A stretch of DNA of 64,000 nt, from contig CM069432.1 of assembly GCA_035610365.1 (NCBI GenBank), positions 15,438,001 to 15,502,000 on the forward strand, read 5' to 3'. Within the stretch, counting starts at the first letter, position 1, and each line of letters opens with the position of its first letter. Positions 22,817 through 34,863 of the stretch are shown here, piece by piece. Under the pieces are notes generated by a model that saw only the letters and a program-made list of their open reading frames with translations, ran no database searches and was not told where the DNA came from. The DNA is from Aquatica leii (lineage: Eukaryota; Arthropoda; Insecta; Coleoptera; Lampyridae). The translations under genes were made by a program, and so were the position numbers.

Positions 22817-25408
22817 TTAAATAATTTTTTTTTGCTTCTTTGTAATATCATTTTTATCCTTCGTCGTTTTCTGTTTTATTGATTACAATGTTACGTGAAA
22901 AATATGAAACACTTGCCTGAAATAAAGTAACATAAACGGTGTTATGCCGGTGCTCAGTGAAGACGGGGGGAAAATTCCGTGATTGCTTGAAAAACTTGAA
23001 TGAAAACCGATTCAAAAAGTCAAATCAAAGGGCGCCAAGAAGGAGTAAAGCTCAATGAACTTCTGGACCTGGCCAACCATAAGCCTTAATAGAGAGTATC
23101 TTACTAAAATCTGAAATGAACTTAAATTTTACATAACGTGGAGGCCGACAGAATTAAAAGCTTTTTCACAATTTAAGTATTTAACATTTATTTGAACAAA
23201 AATTTTTCTAAACAAGAAAATGAAACAACAAAGAAAACTATTTAAATTAACGCATAATAATTAATTTAAGTAAACATGAAAGTTAAAAATTAAAGTAAAT
23301 TGGATGATAGTATTAAACAAATTTAAAGAACTAAAACAAACAAACAAACACAAATATAATCATAATAAAAAGAAACAATTGAAAATCTTAATTAACTAAA
23401 GCACGGCCGTGCGCACGTTATATAGATATTAATTAAATACAAAGTGAAGTAAATTCGTCTATTTTAAAACCAGTATGAAAATTTTAATAGTAAATTTTCC
23501 GGTTAACGTCAAACAAACTTTTAACACAACGAAATTTTGTCACATAGTTTTGACAAATACGGACAATAATCATTTATTGATTACATTATCGGTAAAATCG
23601 TTAATTTGCAACACTCGCGTTTCTTAAAAACCAAAACTTTTAAGACACTTAAATCGTCGTCGTCATAAATCTAGGAAAGAACTTGTGGTTGATCCTGGGT
23701 TGCCAGAAGTAATCAGGAAGAAGCGTTGAAGGGTGCCCCCAGAAGACTATGTACCGTCGGAAGTTTCTTATTGACCGCCACCAAGACAAAGATATAACCG
23801 CGTCGAAGACACGCGACATTTTCTTAAAAACCAATTCCACGAATTAAGAGAAACAAAACTCTACTAACTGTTTAAAAAAATTCACCTTTTTTTGCATATT
23901 ACACCCGTCGCGTTACTTCATCTAAAGGGGATGAGTTTATCACCCCAAAACCAACTAACTAACTATCTTTTTAAAACATTACGACAACTGTGAACCGACT
24001 GGACATAACTTCGTCCACCAAAATCTCTTATATATATAAACTTATTCGACTACCATTTCCCCAATGGCTATGTTCGAAACTTCATAAAAGAAAATCATAC
24101 CAAGAAGTGCAAAAAAGATGCAAACAGATTTAATTACATCACAAAAGTAGTGTTGGGCACCGGCCCATGCTTCTGTGTAAACTGTTAAATTGACAAAATA
24201 TCATATTTCATACTGTTATTAAGATTAGATGTTTAAACTTGGATCATAAAACTGTATAATAAATTAAAATAATGATTTCATTTCCACGTCATTTAATATT
24301 AATATTTGCACGTATTTAATAATACTTAATAGAAACTGACATAAAGTAACTAAGCACGACTGCATCAAAAATGTAATTAAAACAAAGAACTTTTAAACAA
24401 ACTTAAAATAAACAAACTGCTAAATTATATTTAATTATATCTCAGAAGGAAAACATAAAAATAACCACTAGAATTTTGATCGAACAAAGAAAATGTCAAG
24501 TCAACACAGATTACGGATGATTCAACCGCGCACTAATTTTGAAATAAATTAATACAAAATTTTATCTACGACTTTGAATTATCATGGTGAATTTAAAAAA
24601 GTGACATAATTTCTTAAAATCGATCTGAAACCAATAAAACGATTTCAAAATACATGAAATGAATAACGTCAATACAAATACCGGGTCTTTCACAAAAGTA
24701 ATCGAAAAACTTTAAACAACGGTTACACCCCCCTTACAGGAAGAGTGATTTCTTAAATTACTCTCATAAGAGTAAAACTAAAACTATCTAAACGTTAAAA
24801 CCAACAAAAACCGCAAGCTGAAGATTTGAGGAAATGTCAGGATCGACACGATGCATTGGACACTGATAAGGAAGAAAGCACGCCATGCTTTACGAGATCC
24901 GCATGTTGTCAAATCCTACAAGCAAACAACATCAAACACAACGACACTTTACCATACAACAATCCCAAATTGACTGCCGCAAACGACAACACACAGACGA
25001 TAACTTAATAGCTAAATAAACAAAACACAAAACGAAAACTAAACCTACGGATCTCGCGATCTCGCAATCGTCGAGAACCACTAACAAAAACTAAACGAAA
25101 CGAAACTAAACGATAAGAAGGGTAGCATATGTTTGGGTTCGACACAGATCACTCGATGCTGTACAATAGAAGTGGGCGCGCTGCACTTCACAAGATCCGC
25201 GCATTGCGTTTTTCCCACAGCTAAAGCCTTCACCAAGAGATGGCACCTAGGCACAAACACTACGTAAAACAAAAAAAAATTAGGAAGAAAGCAGAAGAAA
25301 GAAAAATGGAAATAAAAGAACCATTGTTTAGTCGCCTCTTACGACAAGTGATATCCCCACTGTAGAAAGAGTATTCTTAGTCCGCCTCTACACGGAACCA
25401 AAAGAAAA
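22817..25408. other. A-rich non-coding stretch
   Basis: The plus strand is strongly A-rich, with a CAAA-type microsatellite at about 23336-23356 and no believable gene. Near 25325-25400 the reverse strand reads a motif around CGTAAGAGGCGACTAAACAA, a type I associate with the 3' parts of arthropod retroelements. It lies just downstream of the integrase remnant, so part of this stretch may be the 3' untranslated region of that gypsy copy. Two weakly similar blocks around 24840-24910 and 25140-25210 look like old relatives. Confidence 0.4.
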
Positions 25409-25860
25409 CTAACGAACTAAGAAAACAAAAGAACTAAAACAGCAAAACAAAAAAAAAAGTAACAACCACTCGTCAGGCTCAGTTTTAAATCTTTGGTATT
25501 CCATATGCCTTTGGAAGTTATCAGGTAACTCATAAGTTTGATTCGATATCTTACGTTTAACGTAAAAGGTGAGAAACGTAGGAGAGAACATAGTTCTTCC
25601 TCCAGACATCATAATACTTTTTACTCGTAATATAGGCCGCATTTAGGCGCCTCTTAATGAGACTAAATACTTCATTAAATGTCAAGATCCGATGAGCTAA
25701 TTGGTTGCGATTGGTACAAATGGGCTCATCGATAGATTCAGAGTCGATCTGAGGACCATGACAAGAACCATCTAAACAAATCTCCTTACCAAAGTTGGCA
25801 AAGAAAGAAGACATACAGTCATTTCATGAACAGCAGTACGAATAGCACAAGCAATTCCTA
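25409..25860 (-). pseudogene. Ty3/gypsy integrase C-terminal remnant
   Basis: Reverse-strand fragments align with the end of gypsy-1 integrase: ACAIRTAVHE near 25850, NFGKEICLDGS, FNEVFSLIKRRLNAAY, SKKYYD, WRKNYVLS and, in the next frame, KRKISNQTYEL with a trailing tail. Gypsy-1 has the matching pieces CAIRTAKHDVIGCTP and KHNFALSDASKHF. The residues differ enough that this is a separate old family of the same lineage. The rest of the element is missing or unrecognisable. Confidence 0.7.
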
Positions 25861-27478
25861 AAATTGCTCATTCTCCCACTGTGCGAAGATGAAAAAATAT
25901 GTGAACACATAATATACCAAATTTGAACTGACGTCATCCCTTACCAAACAATTGCTCAAAAAACCAAAAAAAAATTCAAAATTAGATAAACGAAGTGATT
26001 TACCTCTTGGAAAATACACTAACACACAATTCAGTCTCCATAAAGGGATTATAATTTGAGAAAATTGCTTTCCTCTTTCTTTACGTCTCCGCAACTGCAC
26101 TATCCCATGTGGGTATAATAAAAATTAAATGACTTTCAAGACGTTATTGTTAAAAATCCTGTAAGTCCATTCTGAGACTCATATTTTCTTGTGCTGGTTA
26201 TGCAAAAAAAAAGTAAAAACGGCCTTCCATAATTTTTAGTTTTAGATAATGCTACTATTTCTATATCCTCAACAGTTCGTGTACTTAGTAATAGAAACTA
26301 ATAGAATTTAACAACGCCTTATTGCTCCGTGACATCCAGAAACTAACGGTTTACCAGAACGCTACGTGCAAATATTAATAAAAAAGCAAAACACCTTGAA
26401 CCAACAACCTTAAAACCAACATTATTAGAAATCTTGTTCTGTTTTCAAGCCAAACCGTTACATAATAAGGAAGCTCCAGCAAAATCTGAAACGTCAGCTT
26501 TGTGCAAACTAAATTTTGTATCTGATAAAAATACAACAAAACAACCGTCAGAGATTTAAGCGTGACAGATCGTATACTTTCGAGAAATTACACAGAGTCA
26601 AGACTTTGGCGCTACGGAACTAGATCAATTTCAAAAATGTGAAATAACAAATAAAAGATTTGAATACAAATTTTCCAATAAAACGACACGTCACTTTTAC
26701 ACCAGAAACTATACAAGATACAAGACCAACGTCTGGTACAGAAGAATCGTAATAAAAATAAATGTGTATCAAGTAGTAATTTTTTAGTAAACTGCCGTCT
26801 TGGAATCATTTTAGACACGATCCACTCTTTTCGAGTTTTGTGCAACAAAGACCTTTCCAGTACCAGGGTCATTAGTGACGTTTGTTTTGTCATAGTTATA
26901 TATATAATCCCCATTTGACGCTAATAGTGTAGGGGCTTTCAAAAAACTTCAAAACATGCTTCACTGAAAATCGCGATCTTTTGATATTTAAGGCTATTCG
27001 TACTGATAAATTGTTTCGTTTGATGAGACCACTATTATCCCCAAGGTCATTGTCTTTTAATACAAATATAGCAATACACTTTTTGTCAGGGTAATTCTTA
27101 ATAACTGAATCTGTTTTTCCCATTTTGCCAGGAATCCCAAAGTTTGCCAAATTAATTTTTCTTCCTAACTAAGGACTGTCGGATGTCTAAAAAACTTCTT
27201 GTGCCTTCCAGGGCATCTGTTGACAGGGTCATGCGTGGGATCGGACAGGTTTGAGATGCTAGTTTTTTCTAAATTTTTTTTGCTATAGTTGGTATATGGG
27301 CAGCTGCCAGGAGTTCTTCGTAAGTCTTTATGATTTAATTGATAATTTGGATCTGTAACTAAACAAAGAACAAGTTTCCGCCGCACATTCAATCCCAAGC
27401 CCTGGGCAGATACAATTGATATTTCTATTCGGAGGCAATTGACGTTTAAATAATACCACCTTGGACAAAAAGGCATAT
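25861..27478. other. unresolved stretch with reverse-strand open frames
   Basis: Three moderately long reverse-strand frames lie end to end: 27476-27165, 27150-26896 and 26914-26612. Their translations show no family motif I recognise, and their composition fits chance frames or a badly decayed gene. No RNA gene or terminal repeats were seen. Confidence 0.3.
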
Positions 27479-28112
27479 GTAACAGTATACGATTCGTTTT
27501 GGTTCTCTTACCTTTTATAAATGTTTCTTTTTACCTGTTGTAAAGTTTGTGAGTCACCAGGTAGACACGATTTTTTCAGGTAATTTGATTATAGGTAGCC
27601 AGTAGGAAAACGTTTTCTGAAAGTACACCTGAATCTTGGTAAGTCAATTTTTGATTTTAACTATTCGTTGTCGCTACGGTGCTACTCATAAATCATATTC
27701 ACTAATTGTGTCGAAACGTTTAAAATAATTGGTTTCTTATTACTATAATTTTATTAGTTTAAGTTAAACTGCTATCGCATGCTGAATACAGATATTTTTG
27801 TATGTCCTGGTTGTTACACTTATGATGTAAGTGTATTGTAAGTTGCCGATACTTCTGATGTTTTAGTATCTACGCATACTTGTACTCGCACTAAATTTAC
27901 TTACTGCGATTCTATCAAATTATCTCTACTTGTTATTGATTCAAATTTTTAATCTAAGTTATCCTTCTAACATTAATTAAAGTAAAATTGGAGCTAAATC
28001 TGCAAAAAAAGATCGGGCGCCCATTAAAATAAAATCACTTTGAACCTCCTCTCTCTCCGATAGGTATTGTTTTAATCCTACAGGGTTGGTAAATTACTAG
28101 AAGCTTGTAGCA
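27479..28112 (+). repeat. partial LTR, family T copy 2, forward orientation
   Basis: This starts TGTAACAGTATACGATTCG, matching an internal point of the complete copy at 37067-38386 (around 37830), and ends CTTGTAGCA. Shared blocks include TTTGTGAGTCACCAGGTAGAC, the 'cggcaact' block and a GGCGCCC-containing block followed by ATAAAATCAC and CCTCCTCTCTC. It lacks the first roughly 550 bp of the LTR in this orientation. A primer-binding-site-like sequence follows five bases after its end, so it is probably a truncated 5' LTR and not a solo LTR. Confidence 0.65.
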
Positions 28113-28117
28113 AATTT

Positions 28118-28135
28118 TGGCGCCCAACGTTGGGC
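28118..28135 (+). promoter_or_regulatory. tRNA-Lys-type primer-binding site of family T
   Basis: The sequence TGGCGCCCAACGTTGGGC lies after the LTR end GTAGCA and a 5-bp spacer. TGGCGCCCAACG is the usual start of primer-binding sites for tRNA-Lys. The 14 bases at 28122-28135 form a perfect palindrome (GCCCAACGTTGGGC), so one or more bases may have drifted from the standard form. Confidence 0.6.
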
Positions 28136-28174
28136 CTGCGTTGTAAATTAATTAATTATAGATATTTTCATTAT

Positions 28175-28392
28175 ACATCGCGTTACAACAAGTGGATATT
28201 ATAAGAAGTTAATTTTTAGTTCACGCAGACATAGGTTATGTAGTGAATGATGTCAAAGTAAAAATGACGATCTGTCGTTTACTTGGCCGGAAGGGACCAA
28301 CGATGCTCGATAGATGGCGTTGAAAAATGAAAAAGTAACTTTAATTGAAGCAATATACAGGGTAGTGCATTTTTAAATTTATGCACGTAATA
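28175..28392 (-). repeat. family T LTR head, inverted relative to its neighbour
   Basis: This matches 38195-38386 in the same plus-strand direction: GCAGACATAGGTTATG, GATAGATGGCGT, AATATACAGGGTAGTGCAT and TGCACGTAA. It is therefore the 5' head of the LTR on the reverse strand, although the LTR body immediately to the left lies on the forward strand. An inversion or two independent fragments would explain it. Confidence 0.65.
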
Positions 28393-28558
28393 GTTTTCAC
28401 ATATCATCTTGAATATAGGCCTTCCCTAAATTCATTTCACCGCTCTCGATTTTGAGCGAGAGTAATTCATGCTAACGCTGCTTTTCTTTTGATATCGTCG
28501 TACTAAGTCATTAGTGGTCGTGCTCTTTTTCTTTTGTGTTTGTATAGGCACCAATTTA

Positions 28559-29260
28559 TTATTTTTCAGCTTTATCACATCTGGCTACATGCCCAGCGTA
28601 TCTCCATTTTAGGAATGCTATTTTTTCTCCTACATCTGTCACTTTGGTGATGGTTCTTATTCTGTTATTTCTTACTCTATTTCTCCTTGTTATGTCTATC
28701 ATTTCTCTTTTTGAGAAATTATCAATAGATTGCATTTTGTGATTGTTCCGTTCTCTGCCCCATATGTAATGACCGGCAGCACACACTGTTCAAACACTTT
28801 AGTTTTAAGGTTTAAGGCTTTTTTGAATTTTTGAGTGCAATTTTAAATGCAAACCATCTCAATATAATGTTCTTTTCATTTCATCTTGTTATTACCAGTT
28901 CTATTCTCTGTTTTTAATATGTGTATTGTTCTACTGTTTCTATTTCTGTTTCGTCCACTTCTACTGCCACTCGCGTTGCTCGTTTTATGTGCATAGTTTT
29001 GGTTGTTGTTAGGTTCATCTTTAATCCCACTTTAACAAATTTCTTGTGTAAGTCATTAAACATCTGTTGTAAGTCATCCTTGTTTTGGTTAATAGTATGA
29101 TAATATTGGCACATCGTAAATTAGTCAAATGTTTTCATTATTCTATCAACTTAATTTCTTAAACATGTCTGCGAGCGACAACGTAAAGAGCTTTTGTGAG
29201 AGCGAGTCACCTGCTTTATTGTATCGGTTTTGTTTTTTCGTGCAGGATGTATGTAGCTAT
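28559..29260 (-). pseudogene. non-LTR retrotransposon reverse transcriptase fragment
   Basis: Reverse-strand pieces in order are GDSLSQKLFTLSLADMF near 29165-29215, the RT segment DDLQQMFNDLHKKFVKVGLKM (29114-28914), and the C-terminal block RTITKVTDVGEKIAFLKWRY followed by AGHVARCD (28786-28559). This matches the thumb and C-terminal part of LINE endonuclease-RT proteins common in insects. The FADD catalytic region is degenerate and the endonuclease part is missing. Clade not determined. Confidence 0.75.
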
Positions 29261-30090
29261 GGCTTCTACTTATCAAGTCTATATATCTTCAATTAATTCT
29301 TCTATTTGCCACACTTTATAGGCAGCTAATTGCTCCTTGTTGTCAAAAAAAAGCTATATACAAAAGAAATCCATTATTGGATTTTTTAATTTCTATATCC
29401 ATTCTGAGTAGATGATCATTAATGCCCTGATTTGTCTGAATCTTGTTTGTTCCTAAAGTTGATAATCATCTTTTTTATTAATCTATTTGTTAAAATTTTC
29501 GATCTATTTATTTAGTCTAATTTTGGTAGAAAACCCCTTGCTTCGAATTCAGTCGTAGACAAGCTTCTAATGGAATTTCTTATTTTTTTCATCAATTAAT
29601 CCCTGGTTTTTGGTTTCTCTTCAAAAACCAGCTCTTTTAGTCTACCCTATAGGTAAAAATCTGCAAGCGCCCTAGCCAAGGAAATAGAGTTAATTTTCCA
29701 TTAACACAGTGTAAATATTGATCGTCTAAATGCTGAAGTACGGTTCGGCTAGGATGCGCCTGACAACCATCAAGCTGGAGACATATGTTCCTTCTTGTTT
29801 TCAAGGAAACGTCTTATAAAAGTGGTGGTAGAAAAGCGTTTAAAAACTCCAAAAACCTTATTTTGTTAAGGGTTTATGGTTCATTGCCCTACTTTCCGAG
29901 ATACCAAACTTTGTTTCTTCCTAGCAGTTATGCCCCCTAGCGGTGGTTTTATGAACTTAAAAATAATTTTTAGCCGTTTCTCTTCCCCACTTTATTTATA
30001 AGGATTTTTTCCAAACCTCTAGATCCTACGATTGCTGAATGCAACCGCTCCGTACCATTATTCGGACACTCGGCATATAATGTTATATTA
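29261..30090. other. spacer, possibly further LINE decay
   Basis: Short AT-rich frames only. The part nearest 29260-29350 may still derive from the LINE, but no motif could be confirmed. A reverse-strand frame at 29970-30185 crosses the hAT-1 boundary and is judged spurious. Confidence 0.35.
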
Positions 30091-30098
30091 ATCAATAC

Positions 30099-32417
30099 CA
30101 GGGTTGCCAGATTGAAATAAAGTTTAACCCGGAGTAGCGGTGCACACGGAAAAGAAACGACTCCTCGTACCAGTGAGTAGGACAAAGAAATTTAAAAAAA
30201 TTTGACACAAAATTATGAATTGTGATGTTCTCAAGTTGCCACGTTTTAGTGGTTGATTATGCAAGTTTTTAATTCTTGGACCATCCTTTCATCTGTTCAT
30301 AAATTGGACATTAAAGAGAAAACCCTCTCAACATACGCGTTGCTGACTGTAATTGATAAAATTTTTGATACGATCTTGAATAACTGAGGGAGATCGCTAT
30401 TCTGAAAAATTTTTGCCCATAACTTATCTAATGCTTGATCAGGTTTTGTTTGATCCAAAGTTGTTTTTAAAATAGAAACTTCGTCGAATAATGCATCTTC
30501 ATCAATTTCCTCAATTTTCGCTGCGTTTTTGGCTGCTACAACTTCTTCGTACCTGATGCGTGAATTTCTCACAATGTTGATGCATGTAAAATATTTAAAT
30601 GGATTTTCAACATATTTATAGCATTTATCTAGATATGTTATTGTATTGTTGTACACTTTTGAAGCTTCCAAGGAAAATTTATTCCGCTCATGTGATGTGA
30701 GATATTTTAAAGAGCTCTGAACTTTACTTCCATAAAAGTTTGCATTTAATTTCTCAGAAAGTTTTCCTCTCAAATCTACCATGATTTGATGTACTTCTAT
30801 ACTAGTCAGAGTACTCCCCAACATCAGAATAGATGCATTTAGAATATTTGTGTAGTGGTGAGTGAAATAAAGGTAACATTTAGGTAAGGACATGTTGGTG
30901 TTTAAACCGTCTTCTAGCTCGTTTTGTTGGCTTTTTATAAACTGCCAGACAACATTATTACAGTTTTCTTCTCCTAACTCAAAAAAATAAGATTTTACTG
31001 CTGGCCAGCACTGAATTAATTTTTCCACTGCTTTTCCTAAAAACAACCATCTAGTAGTCACATGTCTTACCATATTGTCGAATTCCATGTCTAATTAGTC
31101 AAGACAGGCTTTTAATTGTTCACTCCTTTTTGCACTGTTTGAAAATTCGGCGTAAACTTTCATCACAAAGTTTTCAACGTCAAGAGAGAGAGCTTTACAA
31201 GCATTTCTTCCGGCATTATGGATCACATGGCAATTGCAATTTTCCTTAAGAATGTTTTTATTAGATTTTGTCACTATATGCGCTGACATTGGCAATGTTC
31301 AATTTATTATTATCCAAAATAGTACAAATGCTATTCGTTATTGCCTCTGAATTTTTATTACTCTCCTCATAGAAGTTCAAAAGTTTATTCTGTATTCCCC
31401 CATTTTTTGAAAAGTATCTTACTGCTAATGGAATAGAAGCGTCACTAGAAATAGAGAAAGGCAAACAATTCTGTGAACCTGCACCTAGTTCTTGCAGGAA
31501 CATCTGAATAGATTTTCGAGATATATCATTTTTGACTATTGCTTCAGCTTTTATACGGCCACAATGCACTTTTTAGATAAATTTGAGTCTTTGTACAATA
31601 AGCTGTTCAATTTTATTTCGCAGTCCATACTCAAATAGCTGTGATAATGAGAAATGCCGTGATATACCAGCGACACTTCTATTGCAGTGACCAAATTTTC
31701 TTCCGCCGTATCTTTTTTGGGAATGAACACTGTCAACAATTGATTCTCTGCTCTCATTTTTAAGTTTTGCTCATGCTTTTTACTGCTGACATGATTTTTT
31801 AAAGCCTTCTCTCCATCGTGTTTTACGGTGAATTTGATGCTACATAGAGCACATTTAGCAGTCATAGAATTTTCTTTAATAAGCCAATTCTTATAGGAAG
31901 GATTTTTTAACCAGCTATCTTGAAATGATTTAAAATACTTTGTCTTGGAACTAGACGGCCCATGTTCCTGCTCTGCCATCTTATTCAAACCTGAGATTTT
32001 AAAGTAGTTTTACTTACCAGTGTAGTGAAATAATTTATAGTTTAATTAACGAAACCGTATTGCGAATAAATTAATTGTTAAAAACAAACTTACCAGAATT
32101 TTACTGTCAATGTAGTGTAGCAGTGGAACACTGAATTCCAGTTCGAGGTTTATATGCGACCACTATCACTTAAATATGCGGACGGAAGCGGACTAAAGCT
32201 AAGCCGAGAAACGCCGCAAATTCTCGGTACCGCGCAGACGCTGTAAACGATTCATGCATCTCTTTTTAATGTTGATATCAGCACTCAGATTTATAAAAAA
32301 TTACAATTCACGGCGTCTAATCATGCGCCCCGAAGGAATGGACTGTAAACCCGTAGCCCGTAGAATGTAATGGAAACCCGGAAACTTCGGGTGAAACCCG
32401 AAGACCTGGCAACCCTG
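30099..32417 (-). mobile_element. hAT element 1 with intact ends
   Basis: The left end CAGGGTTGCCAG (30099-30110) is the exact reverse complement of the right end CTGGCAACCCTG (32406-32417). Directly outside both ends is ATCAATAC (30091-30098 and 32418-32425), an 8-bp target duplication as made by hAT transposases. The element encloses a reverse-strand hAT transposase pseudogene. Only the outer 12 bases of the terminal repeat are identical. A GGGTTT/CCCGAAG-rich palindromic block lies just inside the right end. Confidence 0.93.
30246..31988 (-). pseudogene. hAT transposase pseudogene 1
   Basis: The start at 31988 opens MNKMAEQEHGPSSSKTKYFK. A BED-like finger follows (CALCSIKF, HVSSKKH). The middle (31569-31095) keeps SISSDAS with a catalytic-type Asp and HVIHNAGRNACKAL, a conserved hAT motif. 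The C-terminal frame (31088-30297) includes VRHVTTRWLFLGKAVEKL and the hAT dimerisation block SNAYVERVFSLMSNL. This continues after one in-frame TGA, probably from a Trp codon, as TDERMVQELK to a stop at 30246. There are stops or shifts near 31560, 31270 and 31090. The insect relatives I recall are annotated as ZMYM- or SCAND-like. Confidence 0.82.
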
Positions 32418-32425
32418 ATCAATAC

Positions 32426-33076
32426 ATTTGTTATTATTATTAACGATTACTTTTTTTATCGAAATATTTAGTATAATCTGATAATTTTGGTAACAGCGCA
32501 CCATAGTTTTATTTAATGGAAGTGGCAACACCGCTTTGTGAAAAAATTAGAACAAAATGTGTGAGACCCAAATGTCCATAAAACACGTTAGATACAGTAA
32601 ATGTATTGTCTTTTATCGCCAATTTATTTTTTTATTTTATCAGCTTCGTCGTAGTACACATTTCGTGTATTATCAGTCGTCATCCTCAAACTGTATATTA
32701 TTATAAAAATAAAACAGCACACTACGTGAATATTAAAAAAAAACAACTAGGATTTGTCTATTGGTATAATAGTGAATCTTTAATTTATTTACAAATAAAA
32801 TGATATTAAAGAAGCAAAATACATGGTTTGTTTGTTTATATTCACGTGAATCCTTATCTAAACGTAAAATACATATCAAGCTGATAACTGCTTTAATGAG
32901 TTTAAATTTCAGTTTAAATAATAGTTTGTATGTGATACTCCAGCTACCAGCTGCAGTTCGGAAATAAATGAGAATTTTAAAAAACGAGCATAAGCACATA
33001 GCGTCTGTTTTTTCAAACTTTTTGGTTTCGACTTTTAAAAATAGTTTGTGTTTGGCATGATAAAAACATATGACTA
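32426..33076. other. AT-rich spacer, nothing recognised
   Basis: No gene or bounded repeat was seen. It precedes the possible exon at 33077. The promoter of that exon, if real, would be here, but no motif stands out. Confidence 0.4.
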
Positions 33077-33234
33077 ATGGAATCCAACAAATACCACAAC
33101 GATAAAATAGACTTCGTGGATGACTGTGATACGAATAACGAAAGTGATAGTGGAGTGTTCAGTGAAACAACTACGTCGACCCAGTTTCCAATTTATTTTA
33201 CCGCATTGGAAGATAAACATGATCTAACCAAAAG
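33077..33234 (+). CDS. possible first coding exon of an unknown host gene
   Basis: The frame opens MESNKYHNDKIDFVDDCDTN and continues with ESDSGVFSETTTS, ending at AAAG followed by GTTAGT, a usable 5' splice site. Codon content and acidic/Ser composition look more protein-like than the surrounding AT-rich frames, and no transposase motif is present. No matching acceptor or second exon was identified in the following sequence, which is filled with LTR insertions. It may equally be a chance frame. Function unknown. Confidence 0.3.
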
Positions 33235-34195
33235 GTTAGTTATTTATCGTATAAATACGTGTTTTTTTAATTAATTTAGTCTAGTTTTATCAAAAACATT
33301 TATTACTTTTCATGTAACACATTTAATTATTTTCAGTTTTAACAAATCATTTACAGTAAACAATATTCTAAATTTTTTTTCACTAATTATGTAATATATT
33401 GCTTATGTAAAACAGCATTTGTCAAATTTCTATGATAAATTCTAATATCATCTCACATCTTACAACTGTCGCCACAATTGAGATTTTGAAAAAAATAAAC
33501 AACCAAGCCAGAATAACATAAAGTGCTAAAAAAAATTTTTTGGTTTTAAATAAAAAAAAACTTTATTTATTATTAACTATTTAGGATTAATATTCTCAAC
33601 TACGACAATAAAAAATAACTTATACGTTAATGTATTATAGCAACACAGTAAGTAAATTATAAGAAAATATGATTTTGAGACAAAGCAAATTCAAAATTCA
33701 AAAAGTGTTTAATTTTTAAAACCGATTGCTACATCAATGAAATCAAATGTAACAAATTGTTACATTACTGACACGAAGTTCAAACAATCACTTACGCTTT
33801 GATTTTCCAAGTAGCACAGATGTATTGGACCAATATTGCAGTTATAATTTGGCTATACATTAGAAACGTTAACGTTTTTTATAATGGTTAAACATCAGAT
33901 ATTTATCCAACCTACAAGATACAATCTATTTTAAATAAATACTATCTAAGTTGGAAAAACATTGTATGCTTATCTTTTACCAATATACGATTTGGAACGT
34001 ATGTCCAACAAGGGTTAACTAGATTGGGAGAATAATGTATTGGCATTGTTTACCAATGTTTAACTAACATGAGATATATAATACTGGTTAATTGTTGAAA
34101 CATATACATTGCTATAATGTTGGATCTAAATATTGGGCATAGGTACTGATTAGAAAGATATTTCTCAAAAATTGAAAAAAAAATTATTAAACAAA
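33235..34195. other. AT-rich stretch with degenerate internal repetition
   Basis: Between about 33830 and 34140, words such as CCAATAT, TATTGG, GGTTAA and their complements recur at irregular intervals. This could be a very old satellite-like or MITE-derived segment. No gene was seen. Confidence 0.3.
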
Positions 34196-34199
34196 ATAT

Positions 34200-34648
34200 T
34201 GAAACGTCCGAGAAATTACTTGCAAATGCAAGAGCCTTCTAGAACTGTTATCTAGTTTCTAGAAAATATAACGAAAAGTGAGGAACGATCGAGAAGAATT
34301 CGCTGATGTCTATAAAAGCCGAAGATGGAAATCGTAGGTCAGTTATTGCTGGAATGCGAATGTGTTAAGAAGATTATCAAGTGAAAATAAATCGTTAACA
34401 CGTGTTTGTCTACATAAATAAATCGAGAATAATCGTGTATGTGATAATTAGTGTAAACAAGAGTGATATCCGAGGACGTTATCTTATCTTAAGTGTTATA
34501 CAACGGTATACATAAATTGTAGTGTAAGTGTTTTTATTATTAGATTTTATTAGTTCGGTTAATTTAAAAGTGTACATATTTCTATAATAAGTAAAAGTAG
34601 TTTTAATCGTTTAAATAAATTAGTTTTTAAATAAATAAAGACGTAACA
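34200..34648 (+). repeat. solo LTR of gypsy-macro
   Basis: It begins TGAAACGTCCGAGAAATTAC and ends ACGTAACA, matching both LTRs of the element at 16230-22812 but in forward orientation. ATAT flanks it on both sides (34196-34199 and 34649-34652), so it is a bounded insertion that later lost its interior by recombination between the LTRs. It contains CTATAAAAGCCGAAGATGG (34313-34331), the likely promoter region. Confidence 0.9.
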
Positions 34649-34863
34649 ATATTGTAATTGTATTGGCATTTGGTACAAATTGATATGAAACACAACACAG
34701 TTTATTAAACATGTCATATTAAAAACACAAATAAATAATAACATAAAACTGCTGATTACTACAGATAATTTATTTATAATATTCATGCTAATTATTCGAT
34801 CTTAATTCCCTCGGGTTTTTCTGCCGCCGCGCCGTGTTGGTCTTTAACGGTGTATAGAAATGT

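Noticed and set aside
23649-23840. Reverse frame with Trp-rich text
   Set aside because: Too short, and no alignment to any RT, integrase or transposase motif.
27165-27476. Reverse 103-codon frame next to family T copy 2
   Set aside because: No recognisable motif, and it ends exactly at the LTR boundary; kept only as unresolved.
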